Below, one piece after another: positions 7,847 to 15,217 of a stretch of DNA of 21,614 nt; the first letter of the stretch is position 1, and each line of letters starts with the position of its first letter. The notes below the pieces were generated by a model. That model saw nothing but the letters and a program-made list of their open reading frames with translations, was not told the origin of the DNA and made no database searches. This DNA comes from CAZPDM01 sp964585305 (GTDB lineage Bacteria > Planctomycetota > Uabimicrobiia > Uabimicrobiales > JABWCH01), in the NCBI GenBank assembly GCA_964585305.1, contig CAZPDM010000081.1:1-21614 (forward strand), in the 5' to 3' direction. A program made the position numbers and the translations under genes.

Positions 7847-9859
7847 TTAGATTTGACTGATAAGACTTTCAATATCAATTCGGATTTCATACAAAGTTTT
7901 GCGATAGTCTTCGTATTTTTGATTTTTATCTTCTATCTCTTGTTGTTTTTGATTTACTTTTTCTTGTTCTTCAAGTTTGTCTTTCTTAGCCTGTTCAAGT
8001 TGACCTGTTTGATCTGTGACCATTCGTTCCAATATTTCAGAAATTTTCTGAGAAACACGTTGGTATACTTCAGAAATCTCTGCAAGAACTTTGCTTTCTA
8101 TAGTAGTTCCGATCTGAGGAGTTTTATCACGAACTTGCGCAAAAACTTTTTCTTTGAATTCCTGCTCAGCTTTGGAACTTTTGGAAAAAACTTCTTTAGC
8201 GATCCATGCTATCCCAGCCGGAATAGCAATCCAGGGATTAAGTACCCCTGTAAGAACTGTTGCTAAAACAACACCTAATGAAGCTAAAGAAGAGCCAATA
8301 ACTCCACTCCAATCAATGTCAATTTCTTCAAAATTAGAAATTTGATCGCCGTACATAACAGTTCGTAAGTTATTCAATTCTTCTTGAAAATCAGAAATTT
8401 CTTCTTTAGCTTTATCTTTTATAGTTTCAATACTGCGGCGCATTTCTTCTTTAAGATTATTTTCCAGAAAATCGCGTATTTGCCTTGTTATAAAAGATTG
8501 AAGGGCAGGGATAATATCTTTATTTAAACAATTTTGATTAGAACCAACACTACTGAAATTTGGCAAGGGCAAAGAATCCAATTCGCTTTTTAATTCATAT
8601 ACCAAAGAACGGCAAAAGATGCGTAGACTATTTCTAGTTCTTCCATCCATACTACTTTTTTCTCGATCAATCGTAGCAAGAACATTTCCTTTTTGACGAT
8701 GTAATCTTTCTAATGGTTTTTGGATTTCTTTCTCTTTTTTTTCTAACTCTTCGAGTTTACTTTTATCCAGAATTTCCTTTTGGACTAGATTTTCTTTTTT
8801 AATCGTTTCAATAATATGATTCAGTTTTTTACTGATCGGATCCATTTTGACTAAAAAACGATCTTTGGCAAGAAATTCTATCAGACATTCGACGAATTTT
8901 GGGAAATCATATTCCTCAGCAACAGTCCCTTTCATTTTTTTAAGCAAAATATTTTTAGCAGAAACAAAGAAAAAGCGTTTTTGCCATTGCTGACCTAAGT
9001 GTTGAGGTAAATATTTTCCGGCACGTTTTTTCAGTTCCTCACGCGCTTGAAGTTCTTGTGCCTTGGCATTTCTGGAAGAATCGCAATCGTCATCATCAAG
9101 ATCATTGCCAGCATTTTTAGTAATCTCATCACAACGGTTAGCAACAATAAAAAACTGCTTCCCAATATAACTGATCAAACCATTAGGATTTTGTATGTAG
9201 TCCTGCTCAGTCTTACTCAAAAATTGATCGCAACTTAAAACAAAAATAGCAGCGTCAATTTTGTCATAGTAGCCTTTGACAATTTCTTCTCGATCATTGT
9301 CTTCATTTAATCCTGGCGAATCCACTAAAGTTACATGGTTTTTGCAAAGAGGCAAGGGCCAATACAAACGAACCAAATCATAATCCAATTTCTTAGTCTG
9401 AGGAAGTTTGTCAGTTTCATCATCATCGTTCTCAGCATCTTCTGGGATAACAATATATTCCCGAATTTGCTCAGATAATGATTTGCTTCCTGGTCTTTCT
9501 TCCAAAATTTTAGCAGGACGTTCTTCGAATTTCCCAGATTTATCTGATTTATCTTTTTTATATAACTCGGCTTTTTTAGTTTCACCATATTTGATTTCTG
9601 TAATCAATCCTGTACAAGGCGCAACTTTGGAAGGCAATATTTTTTCGCCTAAAATGGCATTGATAAGCGTAGATTTACCACGTTTAAATTCTCCAATGAC
9701 CGAAATAGTGAAGTCTTCCTTGGTCACATGATCCAGTTGTTGAGCAAGAGCATCTTCTGTTCCTTTTGCACCAACTCTCCGTGCAATTTTTGAAATATTA
9801 ACAATGTTTTCTTCCAATTTTTTACGAATTTGGTCTGTTTTTTCTAATCCTTCAACCAT
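7847..9859 (-). CDS. Dynamin-like GTPase, class A (670 aa)
   Basis: Canonical G motifs: G1 GEFKRGKST at 56-64, switch I PCTG about 81-84, G3 DSPG at 180-183, G4 NRCD at 241-244 and FFFVSAKN at about 297-303 as G5. The 669-aa paralogue shares the block GEFKRGKSTLINA, then ILP-KV-PCT-ITE-KYG. Two acidic inserts, EDAENDDDETD before G3 and NDLDDDDCD after G4, are special to this copy. A hydrophobic segment at about 519-554 is the likely membrane-inserting part, followed by a strongly charged coiled coil to the end. The start has AAGGAG ten bases upstream. The gene follows the degenerate 523-aa gene, as the 669-aa gene follows the degenerate 473-aa gene, which suggests degenerate/catalytic pairs. 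Confidence 0.88.
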   Translation of the reverse strand: MVEGLEKTDQIRKKLEENIVNISKIARRVGAKGTEDALAQQLDHVTKEDFTISVIGEFKRGKSTLINAILGEKILPSKVAPCTGLITEIKYGETKKAELYKKDKSDKSGKFEERPAKILEERPGSKSLSEQIREYIVIPEDAENDDDETDKLPQTKKLDYDLVRLYWPLPLCKNHVTLVDSPGLNEDNDREEIVKGYYDKIDAAIFVLSCDQFLSKTEQDYIQNPNGLISYIGKQFFIVANRCDEITKNAGNDLDDDDCDSSRNAKAQELQAREELKKRAGKYLPQHLGQQWQKRFFFVSAKNILLKKMKGTVAEEYDFPKFVECLIEFLAKDRFLVKMDPISKKLNHIIETIKKENLVQKEILDKSKLEELEKKEKEIQKPLERLHRQKGNVLATIDREKSSMDGRTRNSLRIFCRSLVYELKSELDSLPLPNFSSVGSNQNCLNKDIIPALQSFITRQIRDFLENNLKEEMRRSIETIKDKAKEEISDFQEELNNLRTVMYGDQISNFEEIDIDWSGVIGSSLASLGVVLATVLTGVLNPWIAIPAGIAWIAKEVFSKSSKAEQEFKEKVFAQVRDKTPQIGTTIESKVLAEISEVYQRVSQKISEILERMVTDQTGQLEQAKKDKLEEQEKVNQKQQEIEDKNQKYEDYRKTLYEIRIDIESLISQI

Positions 9860-9883
9860 TTCTGGTATTCTCCTTATGAGTGT

Positions 9884-9904
9884 CAGGCATAATTTCTATG
9901 CCAG
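9884..9904 (-). promoter_or_regulatory. Small intercistronic hairpin
   Basis: GGCATA pairs with TATGCC around a 5-base loop in the 52-base gap between the 523-aa and 670-aa genes, just upstream of the AAGGAG ribosome binding site. There is no U-tract on the transcribed strand. It may tune translation or mRNA decay, but a chance hairpin of this size is also possible. Confidence 0.35.
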
Positions 9905-9911
9905 GTTATTT

Positions 9912-11483
9912 TTACTGCTTTTCTTCTTTGACTCCGAAAAATTTAAGTTCTTTAACAATTTCCTGAGAAAGTTCCTCATTCTTTTGGAGAATAGATTCCA
10001 AGTATGCAAACTTAGCATTTCCTTCCGTCAAGCTAGTATTAGCCGCTTGAATTTTATTTTGTCCATCCTTGGCATATTGAGCAACCTGTTGAACAATGCT
10101 TGCAAAAAATTCCTTGAGTTTTTGATCCAAATTTCTTTCGGTAGTATGAAGCGTATCTAAAAATTCCAGCATCACTTTACGTTGTTTTTTGAGGATAAAT
10201 TTTTTAGTGTATAAGTTCTCCACTAAACATAAAGCAATTGCAATAATGCCAATTCCTCCTGTAATCAAAGGCTTGTTTAAAAGATGGGCAGGAAGAAAAG
10301 AGTAAGATTGCCAAGTTGTTAATACGACAAGAGCATCAAATGCTGCGGCTAATAATATACCAACCAATCCACTACTAGCAGTATCTTTGGGAATTGCAAC
10401 TTCCATCATCATTTGCAGGTCTTTTTTATAATCTCTATGATTAAAGGATGACAAATTCTTTTGGAGATGAGGATTCTCACTCAAAACCAATTCTAATTTT
10501 GCAATGGAATGATAAATTTTATTCGCAACTTCCTTGCATACTTCGAAAAGTTTTTCCCAATCTTTTTCAAAGGTCTTAGGTTGACAAGACTGCAAAAAAA
10601 ATGAGCTGGATTTTTGGCTTTGCGATTCAATTTTCTGCAAAACGCTATTAAATTCGTTATGTAATTTAGTTTGGGCAGTTTCTAGTTCGGTTTGAATATC
10701 TAACTCACGCCTACTAATTTCTTTGATAGCGTATTTATTTTCTTTAACATCCTCGTCAAGTTTTTTCTGTTCGTCTGATTTCTGTATAGAGCGGATAACT
10801 TGACGAAGCTGTTTGCAATCTTCCTGCAATTGTAGAAGAAGCATTTTATGGATAATAACGACTTGGTCCTCAGCCATATTGGCTAAAAATTCCAGGATTC
10901 CATCCTTGACCCACGCCAAAGGACTTTCGGATGGAGCATCCCAAGATTTTAAATATTCTTCGGAAGAATAATAAAGCACGCGAATAGGATTGTTATAATC
11001 GCGGGTATATTTGGCAATATGGTATTCCGCCAATCGTTGTGCCCGCTCCCATTGGTTTTCTGGACAAGCGTCCACTTTGCTAATGACAATTATGATTTTT
11101 TGAAACCGTGCTAATTCATTGAGATGATCCAAGGCATCTTTTTCCATAGGCAAAAGAACATCTTGGCAGTCCATCAATACAAAAATAATATCGGGAATGT
11201 TTCTTTGATCCACATCTTTTAATAAAGTGCTATCAAGTTCTTTTTCTCGAAAGTCAAATTGGTTCAAAAATCTTAGTTTTTTTTCAGAGGCAACCTTAAG
11301 ACTTTCTATAAACTTGCTTTTTCCAACCCCAGAACGCCCTAATACCCAACATTGCATTTCTTTAGAAGATTGAATTCTATCAAAACAATCTTTAAGATGA
11401 TCGGCCAAATCCTTTTGAATCTGATTTTTTTCCAATTCATTCAATAAGACTGTTAATTTATTTTGAATTTCGTTAAAATACAT
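9912..11483 (-). CDS. Degenerate dynamin/Era-like GTPase with two membrane segments (523 aa), first gene of the array
   Basis: The P-loop GRSGVGKSK at 49-57 and G4 SKVD at 135-138 are clear. No DxxG G3 motif or switch I block lies between them, where only about 80 residues are present. IPDIIFVLMDCQDVLLPMEKD looks like the strand and helix after a lost G3. YYSSEEY about 171 may be G5. A long coiled coil (about 220-295) leads to two hydrophobic segments at about 371-391 and 407-424, then a basic KKFILKKQRK and a further coiled coil, so it is probably an integral inner-membrane protein. AAAGGA stands before the ATG. As the promoter-proximal gene it should be made in the same transcript as the five dynamins below. 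A scaffold or regulatory role is inference. Confidence 0.78.
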   Translation of the reverse strand: MYFNEIQNKLTVLLNELEKNQIQKDLADHLKDCFDRIQSSKEMQCWVLGRSGVGKSKFIESLKVASEKKLRFLNQFDFREKELDSTLLKDVDQRNIPDIIFVLMDCQDVLLPMEKDALDHLNELARFQKIIIVISKVDACPENQWERAQRLAEYHIAKYTRDYNNPIRVLYYSSEEYLKSWDAPSESPLAWVKDGILEFLANMAEDQVVIIHKMLLLQLQEDCKQLRQVIRSIQKSDEQKKLDEDVKENKYAIKEISRRELDIQTELETAQTKLHNEFNSVLQKIESQSQKSSSFFLQSCQPKTFEKDWEKLFEVCKEVANKIYHSIAKLELVLSENPHLQKNLSSFNHRDYKKDLQMMMEVAIPKDTASSGLVGILLAAAFDALVVLTTWQSYSFLPAHLLNKPLITGGIGIIAIALCLVENLYTKKFILKKQRKVMLEFLDTLHTTERNLDQKLKEFFASIVQQVAQYAKDGQNKIQAANTSLTEGNAKFAYLESILQKNEELSQEIVKELKFFGVKEEKQ

Positions 11484-11541
11484 ACTCTATCCTTTCTATT
11501 TGCTAATATTTTTCTTATCCTAAATTGATTGAATCGAACAA

Positions 11542-11583
11542 AAAATAACAAAAATAACAGTATTTGGTTATTTTCGTTATTTT
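11542..11583 (-). promoter_or_regulatory. Leader inverted repeat upstream of the dynamin operon
   Basis: Arms of 17 bases (AATAACAAAAATAAC against GTTATTTTCGTTATT plus two flanking A-T pairs) have one mismatch and enclose an 8-base loop. The dyad lies about 25-65 bases downstream of the predicted transcription start and about 60 bases before the first start codon. It could be an operator for a dimeric repressor or a leader hairpin. On the transcribed strand the distal arm runs into a T-rich stretch, so partial attenuation is also possible. Confidence 0.55.
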
Positions 11584-11614
11584 ATCAACTTGAAGATTAA
11601 CTTTAAGACTACCT

Positions 11615-11643
11615 ATTTTATAGCTTTTTAAATTTTCTGTCAA
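11615..11643 (-). promoter_or_regulatory. Sigma-70-type promoter of the dynamin operon
   Basis: On the minus strand TTGACA (11643-11638) and TAAAAT (11620-11615) are separated by exactly 17 bases, close to the housekeeping consensus. The start of transcription should fall near 11608, giving a leader of about 125 bases before the 523-aa gene. Confidence 0.65.
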
Positions 11644-11719
11644 ATACAAAATGCGTTTTTTTTTCATTGAAAAATACTTTGAGTATATTGTTTGCCAATA
11701 GAGCTTACAGACACAATCG

Positions 11720-11814
11720 CTGTGCTTGCACAGTCTCCGCTTACTTTTTTGATCAGACCAAATTGTCGCTCGTTGGTAGCCCTAACTATGGTCTGGAATT
11801 TCCAGCAGTGAGCG
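11720..11814. ncRNA. Possible structured RNA in the gene-free stretch 11650-11945
   Basis: No convincing coding frame lies here, yet several stems nest: CGCTTACT (11738-11745) with AGTGAGCG (11807-11814), inside it CAGACCA (11754-11760) with TGGTCTG (11789-11795), plus CTGTG-CTTG-CACAG (11720-11733) and the near-palindrome CTGGAATTTCCAG. Local GC is higher than in the flanks. Strand is undecided. I compared it by memory with 6S, SRP, tmRNA and RNase P RNA and found no match. It could equally be a decayed gene or the operator region of the dynamin operon. Confidence 0.3.
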
Positions 11815-11950
11815 TATTTCCACTAGGTATTTCAACCATTACTTGCCAAATCATTGCGTTTGACACTATATTTTATAACTAATAATTTCATAACGATAAA
11901 AATTTTTATATCGGCATACTTTTTTATGGCAAAAAAATTTTTTGATAAAA

Positions 11951-11981
11951 AAAAAGAACGCCTGGTTTAGGCGTTCTTTTT
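11951..11981. terminator. Strong bidirectional terminator
   Basis: A perfect 13-bp stem, AAAAAGAACGCCT with AGGCGTTCTTTTT, encloses a 5-base loop. The minus-strand side continues into nine U residues. It stands in tandem with the repeat-borne terminator at 12000-12042 and isolates the dynamin operon from the toxin-antitoxin transcript. Confidence 0.9.
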
Positions 11982-11988
11982 AGAAAGA

Positions 11989-12066
11989 AGCATATCAATA
12001 AAAAATGCCTGAACTTTCTAACCAGAACGCGCAGGCATTTTTGTCTTCTCAGACAAAATCCTTATA
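11989..12066. repeat. Dispersed repeat, copy 2 (terminator cassette)
   Basis: This is the second copy of the 80-bp sequence at 277-356, from agcatatcaa to aaatccttata. Changes include c/t near the start, aagctc to acgcgc in the hairpin, and loss of two bases in the T run. The TAA of the antitoxin remnant (12064-12062) falls at the same place in the repeat as the TAA of the PEP-CTERM remnant in copy 1. Confidence 0.85.
12000..12042. terminator. Rho-independent terminator in repeat copy 2
   Basis: AAAAAATGCCTGA..CAGGCATTTTT is the same hairpin as at 288-332, with the inner stem CTTTC/GAACG weakened. It ends the minus-strand toxin-antitoxin transcript. Confidence 0.8.
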
Positions 12067-12199
12067 CTAAGCTGCATGCAATATCATCTTTTGCAATTGC
12101 CAGCAAACTTGGGAATTCTTTTTCTATTATGTTTAAATAAGTTTCTCTTATTTTGTTGTTTGTTAGATATTCAGATGCTTTAAAATTTATTATTTTCAT
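12062..12199 (-). pseudogene. N-terminal stump of an addiction-module antidote protein (45 aa)
   Basis: The ATG at 12199 is one base after the toxin stop codon (TAATATG) and opens a 45-residue frame containing FKASEYLTNN, YLNIIEK and PSLLAIAKDDIA. The pattern F-x-A-x-E-Y-L, then Y-L-N, then a D-I-A helix recalls the start of the HigA/putative addiction-module antidote family, in which a helix-turn-helix half normally follows. Here the frame stops inside repeat copy 2, so that half is missing. Either recombination at the repeat cut the gene, or it is a short coupled protein. Family assignment is from memory of the motif. Confidence 0.45.
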
Positions 12200-12200
12200 A

Positions 12201-12620
12201 TTAATTTTCCAACAAAGTGATAAAGCCAGCTTGTTTGAAGTGGTGATCTGTAGTTAATGAATCTGTGATATTCTGTTGTTGCATGACAATAAAGCTAGTG
12301 CAATCTGTTAGACTCCAATTTTTATCTTGGTATTTTTTAAGTAATTTCCAAGCATCATCATCTATATTTTTGTCTATATAGATAATTTCGACATAGAAAG
12401 ATTTTTTTATATTCTCAATAAAGTTAATAATTATAGAACGTGAAATATGAAAATGACTACCAAGTAAAGCCACTAATTCAGCTAAGATATAGCTTGTTGT
12501 AATAAATTTGCCATTTTCTTTTTTTATCTCCTCAAAAATTTTTGCAGTTTCTTTGTGTTGTGTTTGTGATTTATCTATAAAGCACGCCCAACCAGCTGTA
12601 TCTACAAATATTTTTATCAC
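12201..12620 (-). CDS. PIN-domain ribonuclease toxin (VapC-like)
   Basis: A 139-aa protein with the acidic PIN-fold residues in order: D7 in FVDTAGW, E48 in ILAELVALL, D106 in SLTDCTSF and D125 in LTTDHHF. Such toxins are metal-dependent RNases that cut tRNA or other RNA when freed from their antitoxin. The start is GTG at 12620, with AAAGGA about nine bases upstream inside the end of the antitoxin gene, five bases away. This antitoxin-first, nearly overlapping order is typical for the type II family. The protein is cytoplasmic and expected to be held in a complex that represses its own promoter. Confidence 0.85.
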   Translation of the reverse strand: MIKIFVDTAGWACFIDKSQTQHKETAKIFEEIKKENGKFITTSYILAELVALLGSHFHISRSIIINFIENIKKSFYVEIIYIDKNIDDDAWKLLKKYQDKNWSLTDCTSFIVMQQQNITDSLTTDHHFKQAGFITLLEN

Positions 12621-12625
12621 GTTCT

Positions 12626-12976
12626 TTATTCCTTTGAAAGAAACTTATTTGATATAGTTAAACCTATATATTTATCATGCTCTTTTGCCCAATTGGAATT
12701 GTTAGAGTCTAACACTCCGATAATATTTTCTAATGAATCGTTAACTTTTCTTTTTGTGTTATCTATCTTTATTTCTGTTTCTATTTCGGGATTTTGGCCG
12801 TTGTTTTGTATGTTCTCTATTCCACCTATAATTTTGTCTAGAGAATCTTCTACAATATTTTTAGTTGCATGAGTCAACAAATTAGCTGCGAATGTTTGTT
12901 CTGTTTGCCCTAATCTTTTTGCTGTTGTTTTAATGTAATTGTAAGTTTCATCAGAAATATTTATCATTATTATCAT
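12626..12976 (-). CDS. Antitoxin of the PIN toxin, RHH-like, with a duplicated segment
   Basis: The N-terminus MINISDETYNYIKTTAKRLG with QTFAANLLTHAT suggests a short ribbon-helix-helix DNA-binding or dimerisation part. Two similar segments follow, VEDSLDKIIGGIE (42-54) and VNDSLENIIGVLD (78-90), then WAKEHDKYIG, a tail seen in VapB-like antitoxins that wrap their toxin. The duplication may give two toxin-contacting elements. AAAGGA precedes the first ATG; a second ATG three codons in is possible. At 116 aa it is longer than usual VapB proteins (70-90 aa). The role is inferred mainly from the five-base gap to the PIN gene. Confidence 0.7.
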   Translation of the reverse strand: MIIMINISDETYNYIKTTAKRLGQTEQTFAANLLTHATKNIVEDSLDKIIGGIENIQNNGQNPEIETEIKIDNTKRKVNDSLENIIGVLDSNNSNWAKEHDKYIGLTISNKFLSKE

Positions 12977-13023
12977 AAAAATTTCCTTTCTGTTGGGAAA
13001 ATATTTACGTCATTTTAACTAGA

Positions 13024-13053
13024 TTATTAACTCAAAATAAGTAAATATGTCAT
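13024..13053 (-). promoter_or_regulatory. Possible promoter of the toxin-antitoxin operon
   Basis: On the minus strand ATGACA (13053-13048) and TAATAA (13029-13024) are 18 bases apart, about 50 bases before the antitoxin ATG. The region is so AT-rich that chance matches are likely. Confidence 0.3.
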
Positions 13054-13114
13054 ATCTTAATTGCTAATTCTCGTAGTATTTTTGTTCGTACACAAAATTT
13101 ATTTTTTCATCTTA

Positions 13115-13139
13115 GAAATCAACAAGTCTGTTGTGTTTC
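13115..13139. other. Weak hairpin after the methyltransferase gene
   Basis: GAAATCAACA pairs with TGTTGTGTTTC with a one-base bulge and a 4-base loop, shortly after the stop of the methyltransferase-specificity gene. There is no U-tract on the minus strand. It may be a weak 3'-end structure. Confidence 0.3.
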
Positions 13140-13156
13140 TTCTTGGCTGCTAAATG

Positions 13157-15217
13157 CTAAAATTTGTCTAATAAATGGCTCGTTTCGCTAACAATTTTTT
13201 CTCCTGCTTTCAACGCTTCTTTTCTCATCGCTTGAATTTTGGCGATGTCATTTGCTATTCTCTGTTGTTCAGATATTGGAAGAATCGGAACTAATACTTT
13301 AGATAAATCATCTATTGATATAGTAGGAATCGCATGACCTGTCATAAATCTTTTAACTTGTCGCAAGAAATAGTCTGTTCTCATGTATGCTAATAAAAAC
13401 AAAGGTTCAACACCATGAATATTCCTTAATACTGAAAATCCATTCGAGCAAATTGCACCATCTTCGTCTTCTGTAATTAAGGCTGTTGCCTGATGTGGGC
13501 TTCCTGTGCTTGCACCTGAAATTGCCGTAATAATATCTCCAGTTCTCACTTTGTAAGTTGCTCGTGAAGGGGCTTCGTGTGCTTTGATAATTTGTGGGGA
13601 TACGACTTGCATAGTTCGATAATCTACGTCAGAAATAGCAATGTATTTAATTTCGCTATCACCTATCAAACGAAAATCATCCGAATCGTTTAGAATATTA
13701 GTTATTTCTCCTAACGGCTTTGCTCCAATAGACTTTAGATGAGTTAATAACTTTTGGTCATTTGGTAAATAATGTTCAACATCCAACCGTGAATTGAGTA
13801 AATCATTTTGTATGACATAAATAGTATCGTTACTTTGATTAAAATGATTATTTATAAATGATAAAAAGGCTATAGAAACATCTTCTATATCATCGTCAAC
13901 TATTGGCAATCCAAACTTTGTTCTTATGATAATACCAGACTTATTGCGTTTGTAAATTGGTTGTCCTTTTACATCATAACCTATTTTTTTTATTTGTGCC
14001 ATAAAGCAATAATTATTGTTAGCAGGTAATTTTTGAATCACGAGTAACGATGTCTTAATCCCAGTTCCATAAGGAACAAAAGCTTCCTGTGGAATTGAAA
14101 CAACTCCTAATATTTTTGCCTGAGAACGTAGCCAATATCGAATATGCCCATTAGAAATATTTTGTAACAATCCATCAGGTAAAACAATTGCCATGCGTCC
14201 TCCATCCCGCAACAATTTTATAGATTTTTCAATAAATAAAATATCGGGAGATTGACCTGATAAAACTATTTTTGAAGCTTTCCAACTATTTGCTCCTGAT
14301 TTATTCCATTTTCTTGCAAGAATATATGACTGAAGAATTTTTTGATCTTCAACTTTACCTTTATTTCCAAATGGAGGATTTGTCAAAACAATATCGAAAG
14401 AATGGTTTAATTTCTCATCTTCAATAAGTGCATTGGCACAGATAATTTCTGAACCTGTTCCACCTTCAAAAATAAGGCGAATCATTGCGGACAAAGCTAC
14501 ATCAGGGTTGAACTCAATACCTTTAATATTGTCTTGAACATACATTAAATTATCTAGTTTGGAGTTATTTTTTTGTATATGATTTATGGCTTGGATTAAA
14601 AAACCACCACTCCCACAAGCAGGGTCAATAATCTTCTCGTTAGGTTGAGGATTTATCATTTCAACTGCTAAGCGGACTATGGGATGAGGAGTAAAAAACT
14701 CTCCTCTATCTCCCCTTTGATGCCTATTAACAAAAGTTTGAAACGCTTCTCCCTTTATATCTCCTGGCGTTTTGCTTAAACTAATATACTGCAACCTTCC
14801 TACAATATAAGCAAGAGTCAAAGGTTTTAACTTCAGTACATCATCTATAAAAAAAATTCGATAGTAGTTTTTAATCGTTGTAAATAATTTATTTAGACGG
14901 ACGATAAAGTCATCATGTTTATTTGCCAAAATCGCTTTATATTCGCTTGTCGTAATTCCAAAGTTGACTAGCTGTTTAGAAAATTTCTCATCGTGAAGTT
15001 TTATAATGAGTAACTTTACCATTTCGTAAAAAATTTTGTCTTTGAGCATTCCTTCATTAGCGTAAATATAATTGTGGCAATCATCAAAAATTGTTAATAA
15101 ATTATGCGATGGTTGTAATTCCTGAATATTGGGAAGACTTTCTGGTAATAAAATATCTTCTGCAAACAGTAAACCTTGTTCTTTTATTTTTCTAGTCTTT
15201 TCTTTAGTCGTTGTCAT
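13157..15217 (-). CDS. Fused N6-adenine DNA methyltransferase-specificity protein (HsdM-HsdS type)
   Basis: A 686-aa restriction-modification methyltransferase. An HsdM-like helical N-terminus leads to the AdoMet motifs: GEFFTP at 172-177, motif I DPACGSGGFL at 198-207 and catalytic NPPF at 280-283, the gamma-class N6-adenine set. From about residue 470 the protein is HsdS-like, with one target-recognition domain (YIAISDV, VRTGDIITAISGASTG, GAICSNGFSVLR) and the coiled-coil spacer ISEQQRIANDIAKIQAMRKEA. One recognition domain per chain implies a dimer for a full site. The ATG at 15217 has GGAG nine bases upstream; an ATG at 15232 would add MEIIK. It overlaps the nuclease gene by 14 bases. Type I-like or type II-like (BcgI-style) classification is open. 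No translocating HsdR helicase is seen nearby. Confidence 0.85.
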   Translation of the reverse strand: MTTTKEKTRKIKEQGLLFAEDILLPESLPNIQELQPSHNLLTIFDDCHNYIYANEGMLKDKIFYEMVKLLIIKLHDEKFSKQLVNFGITTSEYKAILANKHDDFIVRLNKLFTTIKNYYRIFFIDDVLKLKPLTLAYIVGRLQYISLSKTPGDIKGEAFQTFVNRHQRGDRGEFFTPHPIVRLAVEMINPQPNEKIIDPACGSGGFLIQAINHIQKNNSKLDNLMYVQDNIKGIEFNPDVALSAMIRLIFEGGTGSEIICANALIEDEKLNHSFDIVLTNPPFGNKGKVEDQKILQSYILARKWNKSGANSWKASKIVLSGQSPDILFIEKSIKLLRDGGRMAIVLPDGLLQNISNGHIRYWLRSQAKILGVVSIPQEAFVPYGTGIKTSLLVIQKLPANNNYCFMAQIKKIGYDVKGQPIYKRNKSGIIIRTKFGLPIVDDDIEDVSIAFLSFINNHFNQSNDTIYVIQNDLLNSRLDVEHYLPNDQKLLTHLKSIGAKPLGEITNILNDSDDFRLIGDSEIKYIAISDVDYRTMQVVSPQIIKAHEAPSRATYKVRTGDIITAISGASTGSPHQATALITEDEDGAICSNGFSVLRNIHGVEPLFLLAYMRTDYFLRQVKRFMTGHAIPTISIDDLSKVLVPILPISEQQRIANDIAKIQAMRKEALKAGEKIVSETSHLLDKF

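Noticed and set aside
7832..8266. Plus-strand open frame of 144 codons
   Set aside because: Antisense to the coiled-coil end of the 670-aa dynamin; Phe/Leu-rich composition typical of a shadow of Lys/Glu codons.
11667..11882. Plus-strand open frame of 71 codons in the gene-free stretch
   Set aside because: No ribosome binding site and no protein-like pattern; nested complementary segments fit a structured region better.
11690..11885. 6S, SRP, tmRNA or RNase P RNA
   Set aside because: The ends do not pair as in 6S RNA, and none of the conserved cores of the other RNAs were seen.
11908..11926. Second sigma-54 promoter, since ATATCGGCATA also occurs here
   Set aside because: The GG is not followed by GC at ten bases, so only the -24 half resembles the motif at 20890-20904.
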